Positions 8,040-16,209 of a stretch of 42,250 nucleotides of DNA are shown here, piece by piece. A program made the translations under genes and the position numbers. The notes below the pieces were generated by a model. It did no database searches. It saw only the letters and a program-made list of their open reading frames with translations, and had not been told where the DNA came from. The DNA comes from Nitrospiraceae bacterium. Lineage in GTDB: Bacteria; Nitrospirota; Nitrospiria; Nitrospirales; Nitrospiraceae. The stretch's first letter is position 1. The number at the start of each line of letters is the position of its first letter. The DNA is taken from NCBI GenBank assembly GCA_013140715.1, contig JABFSG010000069.1:1-42250 (forward strand), read 5' to 3'.

Positions 8040-9758
8040 TTAATGCCCACTAATCTTCAGGGTTTTTCTACCCGGGTCGTAGGTCAACTCATTTTTCACG
8101 ATCCGCTCTCCTAGTTGTACGTATGCCGCAAACTGCTCTGACGAAAAATTTTGGTGAGCGGTGCTGTACTGCGGAAACGAACACTTCCACAATGCCGACA
8201 ATATGTATGGCCTCTTTTCACAGGTGTCCTGAAGAGAGGCGACTGCATAGGATGTCACCTCAGACCCATATTGGGTTTCCAACGCAGTACGTTCTTCGAC
8301 CTGGAGGTGAGCCCATTTCGCGAATCTGTCATCGATCGCCATTTTTATGTATGTAACATTCAGAAATAAATCAGGTTCGTTAAATGGGGCTCCAATAGGA
8401 AATGGTCCTATCTTCCCAGGAATAACAGGGTGTGCAGGGTCAAAAGTACCCCTGATATCAGGGGGTGTCGCAACACTCACGCTCTCCAATGTCTTCCCGG
8501 CTTCAATCTTTTTGGGGATCGCTTCCACATTATGATGACCATTAGTGAGGCGAAAGGTGACATGCATTTCTCTTTCAATGCTTTCTTTCAGCTTGAAGTA
8601 AGCACCAAAAGAATAGTGCGGATCATATTCTGCATCGACAATAATGATGTTACTGCAAAGGCGACGGATAAGGGGAAATCCAGCAAGATTGTCAGCGTGT
8701 CCTCCATCTGAGAGACGCATCCGCTTACCATATGCGTCAAGTATATAGGCCCGCTGATACAGGTAAAAGGGAGCTGGTGACAGCCAATACCCCACATTCT
8801 TTAAAAACGATCGCTTCTCTTTATAGTTGTCAATAAATCGGCCTGTATCGATATTAAGAAGAGATCCAGCTACCTTTTGTCGAGCCCCCGTAAATGATTC
8901 AAAAGAGTCAATGGCTGCTCCTGAAACCTCAACAGCTTCTGCAACAGTAAGGGGAAAGTCCTGTCCGACGTCACTGTAACCAAATGCATCGGACCCGAAT
9001 CGTAATGGCGTAAATTCAAAGACTCTCTTGCTCAGAAGGCTGTCGTAATGAAGCTGGTCTTCATCAATGTGGGCGGTGGTTGTGATTATGAAAAATGGCA
9101 GATGGTTATTCTTGAGCAATGCAGGCATTCTAGAGAAGTCACCAGGCTTGTTTCCATGAAAAGTCTGGCGAATGGCATTTTCGTATGTCTGCGTGGCAAT
9201 AAAACTCGAATTGAGGTGCCACCCAAAGAAGCCATTTGCAAAAAGATTCCAGGGGATTAATAGCATGTCGCTGACACTGCCTTGCACAAACCGCCGTACA
9301 GTCATGAAATCAGCGTTTTCTAACAGGTAGTTTTGAGCTGGAGAGAGAAAGAGATCATCTTTTGAAATTGCATCAGGTCCTAGTTGGTTCATGTAATACC
9401 AACTCATTCCATAGGCTCCACCTGATGCAGCAGACATGATGTCTATCTGATGTAGGAAGGGTTCTCCACCCTCCCCGTTGATTGCATGAAGTCCCTTCAT
9501 CACACCAATACTAAAGGCAGCAGACCGAATACCCCCTCCAGAAAAAGCTACGCAGGTACAGGGTGGCTTGGTGTTGTCTTTGTAAAATCCTCCCTCAACT
9601 TTTAGATACTCACTTAATATCTGCGAGTTTACCGTCGCTTGATCCGGCAGGAGCATTCCTTTGGGATGCTGATCCACTGCGTGAATGCGGACTCCCGCAC
9701 ATCCTGACAGCAGGACGACTAATAGGATGACGAACATAGCTGTTTGTTTTTTGCGCAT
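8040..9758 (-). CDS. Patatin-like phospholipase lipoprotein
   Basis: 572 residues. The N-terminus MRKKQTAMFVILLVVLLSGC is a classic lipoprotein signal (LSGC, lipid-bearing C20). The ATG at 9758 has GAGGT upstream, so an in-frame extension to 9806 is rejected. Patatin/cPLA2 signatures are complete: oxyanion loop FSGGGIRS (G74-G76, R78), nucleophile S112 in SAASGGAYG, catalytic aspartate D351 in RLSDGGHADN. The dyad predicts lipid acyl hydrolase activity. Its length exceeds a minimal patatin, with an extra C-terminal region of about 200 residues. It is the last gene of a five-gene operon headed by a hydrolase-caspase fusion. Base composition is clearly AT-richer than in the caspase gene. The lipid anchor places it outside the cytoplasm, so lipids of the cell's own envelope are likely substrates. 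Confidence 0.85.
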   Translation of the reverse strand: MRKKQTAMFVILLVVLLSGCAGVRIHAVDQHPKGMLLPDQATVNSQILSEYLKVEGGFYKDNTKPPCTCVAFSGGGIRSAAFSIGVMKGLHAINGEGGEPFLHQIDIMSAASGGAYGMSWYYMNQLGPDAISKDDLFLSPAQNYLLENADFMTVRRFVQGSVSDMLLIPWNLFANGFFGWHLNSSFIATQTYENAIRQTFHGNKPGDFSRMPALLKNNHLPFFIITTTAHIDEDQLHYDSLLSKRVFEFTPLRFGSDAFGYSDVGQDFPLTVAEAVEVSGAAIDSFESFTGARQKVAGSLLNIDTGRFIDNYKEKRSFLKNVGYWLSPAPFYLYQRAYILDAYGKRMRLSDGGHADNLAGFPLIRRLCSNIIIVDAEYDPHYSFGAYFKLKESIEREMHVTFRLTNGHHNVEAIPKKIEAGKTLESVSVATPPDIRGTFDPAHPVIPGKIGPFPIGAPFNEPDLFLNVTYIKMAIDDRFAKWAHLQVEERTALETQYGSEVTSYAVASLQDTCEKRPYILSALWKCSFPQYSTAHQNFSSEQFAAYVQLGERIVKNELTYDPGRKTLKISGH

Positions 9759-9820
9759 CAGGTTGACCTCTTCGTCGACATTTGGGTCAAGATGGGGGAT
9801 CTCCACCAGCCAGCCTCAAT

Positions 9821-10786
9821 TTACTGAAAGGCTAAGGTGACGCTTACAACCTTGCCCGCCTCAATATCCCCGATGAGAAAGCTGACTCCCTGATGGCCAG
9901 ATTTTTGTACCTCGGCCGGAATGGGAACAGTGAGTAGGTTCTTATCAATCATGGTGGGCTTAGTTTCGCTGTCCCCGATACGCACTTTCGAAATACTGAA
10001 CAAAGAGCTCTCATCCTGTTTATCAACTACTGCGCTTAGAGTGACGGTTAATTGTGCTGGTTTCCCCTTGCCCGGCGCTACTTCGTCTGCTTGCTTTGCA
10101 TCGACCATACGATATCGGTTAGCTAAAGTCAGGACTCTTAGTTTATCTTGAAGCTGTGCTGTATCCTCCTTGGATGCGCGCTTTAGATTTTTCGTCAACG
10201 TATTGCGAAGAGCCTTCTCCAGTGTCTCGATCTTTTCACCCAACACATTAAGCGCGGCATTGTATTTTGAGGCAACTCGTCCCGATTCTTCGGAAGGGTT
10301 CACGGCTCTGTCCGCCTCCATGAGGGCAGCTTCTAGTGCAGCGTCTGCCTCATAATAGGCCGTAGCCTTCTCCTCATTATTAAAAAAGGCGAGCGCCCCT
10401 CCGACAAAAGCACCGACGAGCGGAATAATCTTGTAGGCATCAGAGGCGGTATGACTGAAAGCTGCCAGTCCGCCCAATGCTCCAGCGCTGACCAGCGCAA
10501 CGGCTCCTCCGAAATATACAGCCCATTCGTTTGCGCGACCCCGCGAGATATACGTCGTTCGACTTTTTGAGGCCCACTGATATGTTTTCTCAAATTCAAG
10601 GCACGCACGTTGATCCTGCCAATTCTGTGGATGATACTTAGCACAGGCCGCTTGTGCATCTTCCAGAAAGTCCTGTCTGTCCGGCTTTACTCCGAATGCA
10701 GCAACGCATCCCGATGACATCATCGCAGTCACGACAACTAAGGAAACTGTTTTTCCTATGACAGGCAATTCCGCTGATCTCCGCAT
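9821..10786 (-). CDS. Putative lipoprotein with a two-helix membrane hairpin
   Basis: 321 residues, family not recognised. The ATG at 10786 follows a strong AAGGAGGA and begins a signal peptide ending in MSSGC, a slightly atypical lipobox. An alternative ATG at 10897 overlaps the previous stop (ATGA) but would bury the signal, so it is less likely. The centre has a glycine/alanine-rich hydrophobic pair (roughly residues 90-145, AVALVSAGALGGLAAF and IPLVGAFVGGALAFF), a likely membrane hairpin. A charged helical, probably coiled-coil segment follows (ALEAALMEADRAVN to LRVLTLANRY), then a C-terminal beta-rich domain. It is the fourth gene of the caspase operon, 62 bp before the patatin gene. It might tether or gate the phospholipase; that is inference. 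Confidence 0.6.
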   Translation of the reverse strand: MRRSAELPVIGKTVSLVVVTAMMSSGCVAAFGVKPDRQDFLEDAQAACAKYHPQNWQDQRACLEFEKTYQWASKSRTTYISRGRANEWAVYFGGAVALVSAGALGGLAAFSHTASDAYKIIPLVGAFVGGALAFFNNEEKATAYYEADAALEAALMEADRAVNPSEESGRVASKYNAALNVLGEKIETLEKALRNTLTKNLKRASKEDTAQLQDKLRVLTLANRYRMVDAKQADEVAPGKGKPAQLTVTLSAVVDKQDESSLFSISKVRIGDSETKPTMIDKNLLTVPIPAEVQKSGHQGVSFLIGDIEAGKVVSVTLAFQ

Positions 10787-10893
10787 TGAGTCCTCCTTAG
10801 TCCACACTCGTCCGGCACCTGAATGGAGAGAAAGATGCCAGGAACTATTTCCCTTCGCACTTGGTTGATCGGGATTGGGCCTTATCACTCTTC

Positions 10894-11373
10894 TCATGTT
10901 GAAGCAGCCTTTTCTGGTTTCTGCTCAGTTTCTGTTCCCTTGGTGGACTTTCCAAACAAGTAACCGGCGATGGCGCCTAAGATGCCAATGGGTGCAGTCA
11001 GTTGCTGGTCCGTCTTCGCAAGAATGACGATCAGCACTGTCGCAAAAATCACAAGCACTAAACCGCTTGCTGCCACTATGGCTTCCGGTAGAGATTGACG
11101 CTTGTAGAGAGCAATTAAGACGAGCATGAGCGAAACAGTCGCCGCCCCCGTTACGATTATCGCGAGGACAAGTCGGTTGGCTTCTTCATCTTTCCGCAGT
11201 ACCCCAAGTTCTGTAGGTTGTGGAGGCTCCATTGTGGTTGCAAGGCCTGATTGCTGAGCGCTCAATGCCGCTTCATTGTTGAGTTCTGATAGCGAGGCAG
11301 TGGCGTGAGCGGAAAGGGTGAGCGCGGCAAGCACTCCGAAACAAAGGCAGGAAACGATCCCAGGTTGAAACAT
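10894..11373 (-). CDS. Small inner-membrane protein, caspase operon
   Basis: 159 residues, unrecognised. An N-terminal signal-like helix (residues 6-25) is followed by a polar stretch and then three hydrophobic segments at about 67-90 (LVLAIIVTGAATVSLMLVLI), 97-118 and 126-142. The tail is charged (KSTKGTETEQKPEKAA). The start at 11373 has AAAAGGAG at ideal spacing. The gap to the preceding gene is 13 bp, so it is clearly in the same operon. It may form part of a membrane complex with the neighbouring lipoprotein and phospholipase. Confidence 0.65.
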   Translation of the reverse strand: MFQPGIVSCLCFGVLAALTLSAHATASLSELNNEAALSAQQSGLATTMEPPQPTELGVLRKDEEANRLVLAIIVTGAATVSLMLVLIALYKRQSLPEAIVAASGLVLVIFATVLIVILAKTDQQLTAPIGILGAIAGYLFGKSTKGTETEQKPEKAAST

Positions 11374-11386
11374 ATGCGGGCTCCTT

Positions 11387-11773
11387 TTAGTCTAGTTTAT
11401 GGAGCAGTTCGTCGAAAAACTGGGCTTCGTTGAGTTGCCCGTTCCGTATCGAGTTTGAGCGCCGGTTCTTGATGTTGGCGCGAAATTGTGTTTGGTCATC
11501 GGTGGACAGTTTTTGGGATTTCTCTGCCAGTTGGGCGATCTTTTCGCGATCTTGCTGGGTGAGCCCAGCGGGAGCGAGAGAACGCTGTTGTTTGTCTTGG
11601 CTCGGGGAGGGGAGCGGGAATAGCTCTGCGGCGAGTAGCCATGGGGCCGTGTGCAATTGGAGAAACATAAGACCAATCGCCAACGACATTGGCCATCGCC
11701 TGTCGCATGAGAAATTGCTGACCACGCCTTGTGCACCAGGGCCCGTGTTCGATAGACCTGCTGTGTTGCGCAT
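11387..11773 (-). CDS. Small exported helical protein, caspase operon
   Basis: 128 residues from ATG 11773, six bases after the caspase stop; an alternative ATG at 11689 would start just before the hydrophobic segment (SLAIGLMFLQLHTAPWLLAA). That segment ends in a plausible cleavage site (LLAA-EL). The mature part is about 75 residues, charged and helical, with a heptad-like pattern (LTQQDREKIAQLAEKSQKL). No homologue is recognised. Its spacing between the caspase fusion and the membrane protein implies co-translation. It could be a small partner or inhibitor of one of the enzymes. Confidence 0.55.
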   Translation of the reverse strand: MRNTAGLSNTGPGAQGVVSNFSCDRRWPMSLAIGLMFLQLHTAPWLLAAELFPLPSPSQDKQQRSLAPAGLTQQDREKIAQLAEKSQKLSTDDQTQFRANIKNRRSNSIRNGQLNEAQFFDELLHKLD

Positions 11774-11779
11774 GCCTTG

Positions 11780-13555
11780 CTAATCCTTTGTGGTCGTACT
11801 CTTGCGAGTCCACGGCACCTGTTGACGCAGTATCTTTTGAGCCCCGACGAGGTTGGGGGTCTGATCGTATTTCAGTGTCTTCAGCCGGGCCTGGATGCCC
11901 TCCTTCAACTGGAGGAAGGTCGGATTTCTGCCTCGACGGCGTTCGACTCGGAGTATTTCCGCCAGACTAAAAGTAAAGGCTCCGTACGACTGGGCACCAT
12001 GGCGGTATTCGTAGGAGAGTTGCGCTTCCTGGCAGGCCTCTATGATAACCGGGAGGTATGGACCATGATGCTTCAGCTCGCGGCGCACTTTGTCATATTG
12101 ATTGTTGGGCAATGTGCGCAGGCCCATGGCTCTGCCGATCCGGAAGCTTGACCCGTTTGTGCCGAGGTAATCCTTTCCTGCTTTCGTTTCCACGAGAGAT
12201 GGATTCAATCGGCTCAAGGGGCGGTCCTCCCACATTTGGAGTCCAGCATTCCATCGGAGCGATCGATGGCGGATGTCGTCCGGGGGAGCAATGCCGCGAA
12301 TCTTGCGGCCGCCGTCGCGCGTCATGCCGCCGGAGTGGCAGCAGTCGAAGATGGCTGCAAAGTAGCAGTCGTAAGGAAGCTGGCTATAGAAATTGACGAA
12401 CTGTTTGTCGGTAAAGGCATGTTGGGGCGACCAATCAAAATCGTATGGCACGAGACATTCGTTCATGTGATCGACTTCGTCGGTTGCACCATAGACCGGC
12501 ATCTGTGCTCCGTGTCCAGAATAGAAGAAGAGACGCTGGTCGCCGCCTTTCACGTCATCCAGCAGCCAGTGCAGGCGATCAGTCATCGCGGCGGCGGTGG
12601 CTCGTTCGTTCAAGACGATGCGGATGTCCTCCGGAGCGAATCCGGATTCCTGCAAGATGGCACTCATGAGGTAGACATCGTTCACGCAGCCGTCGAGTCG
12701 ATTGGCCGGATCCGGATAGTCGTTAATCCCGACGAGCAGGGCGCGCCGCTCGGGCTTCGTGTTGCGCTCGTGGAATTGCTGTAGGCCGCGGGCGAGGATC
12801 TTCTGGACCTTGGCACCCGAGAGCTCGCGCCAGACCGTCGAGCGAGTCTGCTGGTGGCCGAGATACCACGTGGCCTCATGGTTGAGCATGTCGTTGGGAA
12901 CGTCGAATTCTGTGCCGACCTCCTCGAAATTGTCGGCGGCCATGTGGATATCCGCGGTGAAGACATGATCGTCGGGGTTGTAGAGATGGAACCATCGGGC
13001 GGCCTGGTCGAGCGGTGCAATCCGTCCGGCGAAGGTATCGCGCACGCAAGGGTTGCCGATCTGAGAGCCGAAGGACACGAAGTACTTTTCCTTCAGGGCC
13101 TTGGGGTTTCTGAGAAATGTGTCGTAACAGAGGAGCGATCCCAGGCTGTGCGCGCAGACGACGCCGTAGTCGCCGGCCTGCAACTTGTTCAGAATAAGGG
13201 TGCGAGCTTTCTCCCGGATCCGCTCCTCACTGATCCACTGAGCCACCATGCCCGCAGTCCATCGGATCATGGAGGGCAGTTCGAAGAGACCCCGCTCGCG
13301 GGTGAAAAGATCGCCGATCCCATGCACTACTCCGCTTGCCAGCAGACGTGCGAAAGCGCTGCTGTAGGTCACGGTGTTGAGGGGGGCCTGTTCAAACAGG
13401 TCGTCGTACTCCAGGAAGTCGCACGTCACGGCGATTTCTTGATCCCAGGCTTTGAGCCCGGCGGTGATGGTGTCCGTCCATGACTGTTGGAGGTTCGGGT
13501 CTGCGTCACCGTGACCGATGCCATGAACGCACAGAACGGAGATTGTATTAGCCAT
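11780..13555 (-). CDS. Alpha/beta-hydrolase - metacaspase (C14) fusion protein
   Basis: 591 residues, no signal peptide, so cytoplasmic. Residues 1-245 are a lipase/esterase-like alpha/beta hydrolase: VHGIGHG at 10-16, nucleophile elbow CAHSLGS with S137, candidate acid D195/D196 in YNPDDHV and candidate histidine H226 in LNHEATW. Residues 268-575 are a caspase-fold peptidase: first strand RRALLVGINDYPD, then LDGCVNDV, catalytic H348 in FFYSGHGAQ and catalytic C406 in FDCCHSGG. Both active sites look intact. The SGHG/DCCHSGG pattern is that of prokaryotic metacaspases (orthocaspases), which cleave after Arg/Lys. It is the first gene of a five-gene operon ending in a patatin lipoprotein. A promoter with an overlapping palindrome lies upstream. 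Caspase-effector fusions are known in bacterial cell-death and defence systems; the role here is inference. Confidence 0.88.
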   Translation of the reverse strand: MANTISVLCVHGIGHGDADPNLQQSWTDTITAGLKAWDQEIAVTCDFLEYDDLFEQAPLNTVTYSSAFARLLASGVVHGIGDLFTRERGLFELPSMIRWTAGMVAQWISEERIREKARTLILNKLQAGDYGVVCAHSLGSLLCYDTFLRNPKALKEKYFVSFGSQIGNPCVRDTFAGRIAPLDQAARWFHLYNPDDHVFTADIHMAADNFEEVGTEFDVPNDMLNHEATWYLGHQQTRSTVWRELSGAKVQKILARGLQQFHERNTKPERRALLVGINDYPDPANRLDGCVNDVYLMSAILQESGFAPEDIRIVLNERATAAAMTDRLHWLLDDVKGGDQRLFFYSGHGAQMPVYGATDEVDHMNECLVPYDFDWSPQHAFTDKQFVNFYSQLPYDCYFAAIFDCCHSGGMTRDGGRKIRGIAPPDDIRHRSLRWNAGLQMWEDRPLSRLNPSLVETKAGKDYLGTNGSSFRIGRAMGLRTLPNNQYDKVRRELKHHGPYLPVIIEACQEAQLSYEYRHGAQSYGAFTFSLAEILRVERRRGRNPTFLQLKEGIQARLKTLKYDQTPNLVGAQKILRQQVPWTRKSTTTKD

Positions 13556-13649
13556 GATTCCTCTTCTGAAGAACTGAGAATTGTTGGTTGTGGCGAGAGG
13601 AGCGAAGGGTATCAGGAATCATTTCGTATTCCATGATGCGCAGGACAAT

Positions 13650-13687
13650 ATCATAATTCGCTATTGGTTCCTATCAAAACTGATAGG
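13650..13687 (-). promoter_or_regulatory. Sigma70-type promoter with palindromic operator, caspase operon
   Basis: On the minus strand TTGATA (13677-13672) and TATGAT (13655-13650) are separated by 16 bp. Each matches the consensus at five of six positions. Transcription would start near 13643, giving an untranslated leader of about 90 nt. An 18-bp palindrome, cctatcaaaactgatagg (13670-13687), covers the -35 box, a classic place for a repressor. No regulator gene is adjacent. Confidence 0.45.
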
Positions 13688-13799
13688 TTTTAGTAAATAT
13701 CTTTATTGTTTTGAAGAGACGTTGTTTTGCAGTCAAAGCAAATTGCAGGCCTTGCCAATAAGCGGTCGTTCATGGCTTTAAATATGGATTTTCAGCGTC

Positions 13800-13836
13800 T
13801 CACGCGACAAAATCTAACTTCGCGTGAATCTTTTTT
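13800..13836 (+). terminator. Terminator-like hairpin in a gene-free stretch
   Basis: An 8-bp perfect stem (tcacgcga at 13800-13807, tcgcgtga at 13820-13827) with a 12-nt loop, followed by atctttttt. It would act on plus-strand transcription, yet no plausible plus-strand gene lies just upstream. It may end a small RNA or be chance. The rest of 13840-14214 contains no gene I can support. Confidence 0.5.
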
Positions 13837-14214
13837 GATTCAGCGACGAATCGGAAGTGATTCATCTGGCAGAATGATTAGGATGATGGAGGATGGATAG
13901 GGGAGTATGCCCTGAGTTCATTGGGTATCTCAGGCTCTGGACTAACCCGGGCGAGAAAAATAGGGGCATCACCTGGAGAGGGAAATAATAACATTATTTT
14001 TTCTGGTTGAGGGCAAGGTGGTAGAAGCCGCTTTGGTGACAAGTGTATGTTCTTCCTCCCGCGTTCGCCTAGGCTAATGCGGTCGAACTTGCCGAAGATC
14101 ACATAAATCGTCCATGCGCTGCTCCCTCTTGCCTCGACGCACGATTCTCTACATTTTGTTGGCCAGAGGTGGGTCTCATCCTATACTCAGTCATGGTCGC
14201 GAGCGAGGTCGGCG

Positions 14215-15930
14215 ATGGCAACGAATCTCAATCTCCTGCTGCTTGAAGACTCTCCGAATGATACGGAGCTGATCCTCGACGTGCTCCAAGAGGCCGGGTT
14301 CTCGGTGGCGTCCCGCCGCGTCGATTCGCAAGACGAGTACCTCCGTGCACTCGACCAGCCTACGGATTTTATCCTTTCGGATTTCTCCATGCCGCAATTT
14401 ACGGCACACGATGCGCTCCGGCTCATGAAGGAGCGGGGGCTCGATATCCCATTCATTGTCGTGTCCGGCTGCATCGGTGAGGATATGGCGGTGGCATGTA
14501 TGAAGGCTGGGGCCACCGACTATCTGTTGAAAGATCGTCTGGCTCGCCTGGGTCATTCCGTGTCACAGGCGCTCGACCGAAAACGCTTGATCGAAGAAAA
14601 ACGACAGGCCGAACAGCGGCTGTTTCTGGAGACGTTTCATGACTCGCTCACCGGTCTCCCCAATCGCGCGCTGTTTTTGGACCGGTTGGATCGGGTCTAT
14701 CAACAGAGCAGGCGTCAAACCAGCCATCTGTTCGCGCTGCTTTATCTCAATCTCGACGGGTTTCGTGTGGTCCGGGACAGTTTGGGTCCTGCCGCAGCGG
14801 ATCGACTGCTGATTGAGGTGAGCCAACGGATTCTGCGCCGTGTGCGATCGGCCGACACGGTGGCCAGGATGGAAGGGGATGAATTCGCCTTTCTGCTGGA
14901 TAATCTGAAGGCGATTGGCAATGCGACACGTGTGGCCGATCGTCTCCGGCAGGAATTTTCCACACCCTTTACGGTCGAGGGTCGGCAGATTTTCCTCACG
15001 GCCAGTATGGGTCTTACCTGTTGTAACCTGGGGTATGAATGCGGTGAACAGCTCCTTCGGGATGCGACGATCGCGATGCATCAGGCGAAAGTCTCTGGTC
15101 GGACGGGGTTTGTGATTTTCGATACGGCCATGCATGAGCAGGCTATGGCCCGCTTGAAGTTGGAAGCCGATCTTCGACTGGCGCTGGAGCGGAAGGAGTT
15201 CCGGCTGGAATATCAGCCGATTGTATCATTGAAGTCAGGCCAGGTTTCCGGGTTTGAGGCCTTGCTTCGTTGGGAGCATCCTGAGTATGGGCTTACCAGG
15301 CCGGATGGGTTCCTGGAGATTGCGACGGAATTGGGTTTGATGACGAAGATCGGTGAATGGAGCCTTCGAGAGGCAGCCAGGCAGTTGACGGTCTGGCAGG
15401 CTGAGTTTCCCAAGATTCGTCCCTTAACCGTGAGCGTAAATTTCTCACTTCACCACTTGGCAAATGCCGACCTTGCGGCGCTCGTCAACGAGGTTCTGAC
15501 GGCGACCGGTGTGGATCCTTCCAGTCTCAAGATCGAAATCACGGAATCGGACATGATGCAGAACCCTGAAGCGGTCACGGCGGTGCTGAAACAGATCGAA
15601 TCGCAGAAGATTCAAACCTGCCTGGACGATTTCGGAACCGGTTATTCGTCCCTGAGCTATCTTCAGCAGCTGCCGATTACGTTCCTGAAGATCGATCAGT
15701 CGTTCATCCGGCGGCTCGGGACTGACGACGACGCCCTTGCTATCGTGAAAACCATTATCGTCCTTGCACATCAACTAGGGAGGCAAGTGATCGCCGAAGG
15801 AGTGGAAACCACCGGACATCTGGAGACTCTCCGCCTGCTCGCATGCGAGTATGGTCAAGGCTATTTATTTGCCAAGCCCCTGCCCAGCGTGGAGGTGCCT
15901 GCTTTTCTTGCTTCCGGCCGCCACTGGTAA
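14215..15930 (+). CDS. Response regulator with GGDEF and EAL domains
   Basis: 571 residues in three domains. Residues 5-120 are a receiver domain (LLLLEDSPND acidic pocket; phospho-acceptor D56 in LSDFSMP; K106 in LLKDR). Residues about 135-305 are a GGDEF domain starting DSLTGLPNR, with the signature reading MEGDEF instead of GGDEF (residues 219-224). Residues about 312-565 are an EAL phosphodiesterase domain with intact EAL (348-350), the N-F and ITES metal residues, DDFGTGYSSLSYL, and KIDQSF. The EAL half therefore looks active, degrading c-di-GMP. The cyclase half has an altered first glycine and may be weak or act as a GTP-sensing domain. No histidine kinase is adjacent, so it is an orphan regulator. 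Start ATG 14215 has GAGGTC upstream. Confidence 0.93.
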   Translation: MATNLNLLLLEDSPNDTELILDVLQEAGFSVASRRVDSQDEYLRALDQPTDFILSDFSMPQFTAHDALRLMKERGLDIPFIVVSGCIGEDMAVACMKAGATDYLLKDRLARLGHSVSQALDRKRLIEEKRQAEQRLFLETFHDSLTGLPNRALFLDRLDRVYQQSRRQTSHLFALLYLNLDGFRVVRDSLGPAAADRLLIEVSQRILRRVRSADTVARMEGDEFAFLLDNLKAIGNATRVADRLRQEFSTPFTVEGRQIFLTASMGLTCCNLGYECGEQLLRDATIAMHQAKVSGRTGFVIFDTAMHEQAMARLKLEADLRLALERKEFRLEYQPIVSLKSGQVSGFEALLRWEHPEYGLTRPDGFLEIATELGLMTKIGEWSLREAARQLTVWQAEFPKIRPLTVSVNFSLHHLANADLAALVNEVLTATGVDPSSLKIEITESDMMQNPEAVTAVLKQIESQKIQTCLDDFGTGYSSLSYLQQLPITFLKIDQSFIRRLGTDDDALAIVKTIIVLAHQLGRQVIAEGVETTGHLETLRLLACEYGQGYLFAKPLPSVEVPAFLASGRHW

Positions 15931-15962
15931 CGTCTCCCACCAATACTCGATTTACAGAACCT

Positions 15963-16167
15963 GTTCAGAAAGTCCGGCTTATCGGATGCTCAATAGCGCT
16001 ATCCCTCAAGGCCGCAGCGCCCGAAGCAGGCGGAGGTCAAGGTTTAGCGAGGAAGAAGGTTGGAGGTTCAAGGTTGGATGTTAGACGCCGTAGACCATGC
16101 TCTTGCTCAAGCCTCGTTCCTCAGACCTCTAACCTCAAGCCGCTTCAGCCGTAACCTTCCAAGATGT
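15963..16167. repeat. Diverged copy of the dispersed intergenic element
   Basis: This 15931-16209 gap contains ggatgctcaatagcg and ctcaaggccgcag (15984-16018), which echo the left arm of the elements at 20967 and 22637. It also contains purine-rich ggttggaggttcaaggttgg (16060-16079), partly mirrored by cctctaacctcaagcc (16126-16141), as in the copy at 22637. The terminal repeats are degraded. No coding potential is seen. Confidence 0.45.
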
Positions 16168-16209
16168 CGGCGGACTGTTTCCGTATTCTGACAGGAAAAT
16201 GTGGGAGGA

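Noticed and set aside
11777-13483. Several plus-strand frames of 100-209 codons opposite the caspase fusion gene
   Set aside because: They are antisense to a gene with intact caspase and hydrolase motifs, and arise from its GC-rich codon pattern.
13581-13781. 66-codon plus-strand frame upstream of the caspase operon
   Set aside because: No ribosome-binding site or recognisable features; it covers the likely promoter of the divergent operon. Kept only as a possible RNA region.
13878-14102. 74-codon minus-strand frame before the GGDEF-EAL gene
   Set aside because: Proline-rich with no motif or ribosome-binding site; probably chance.
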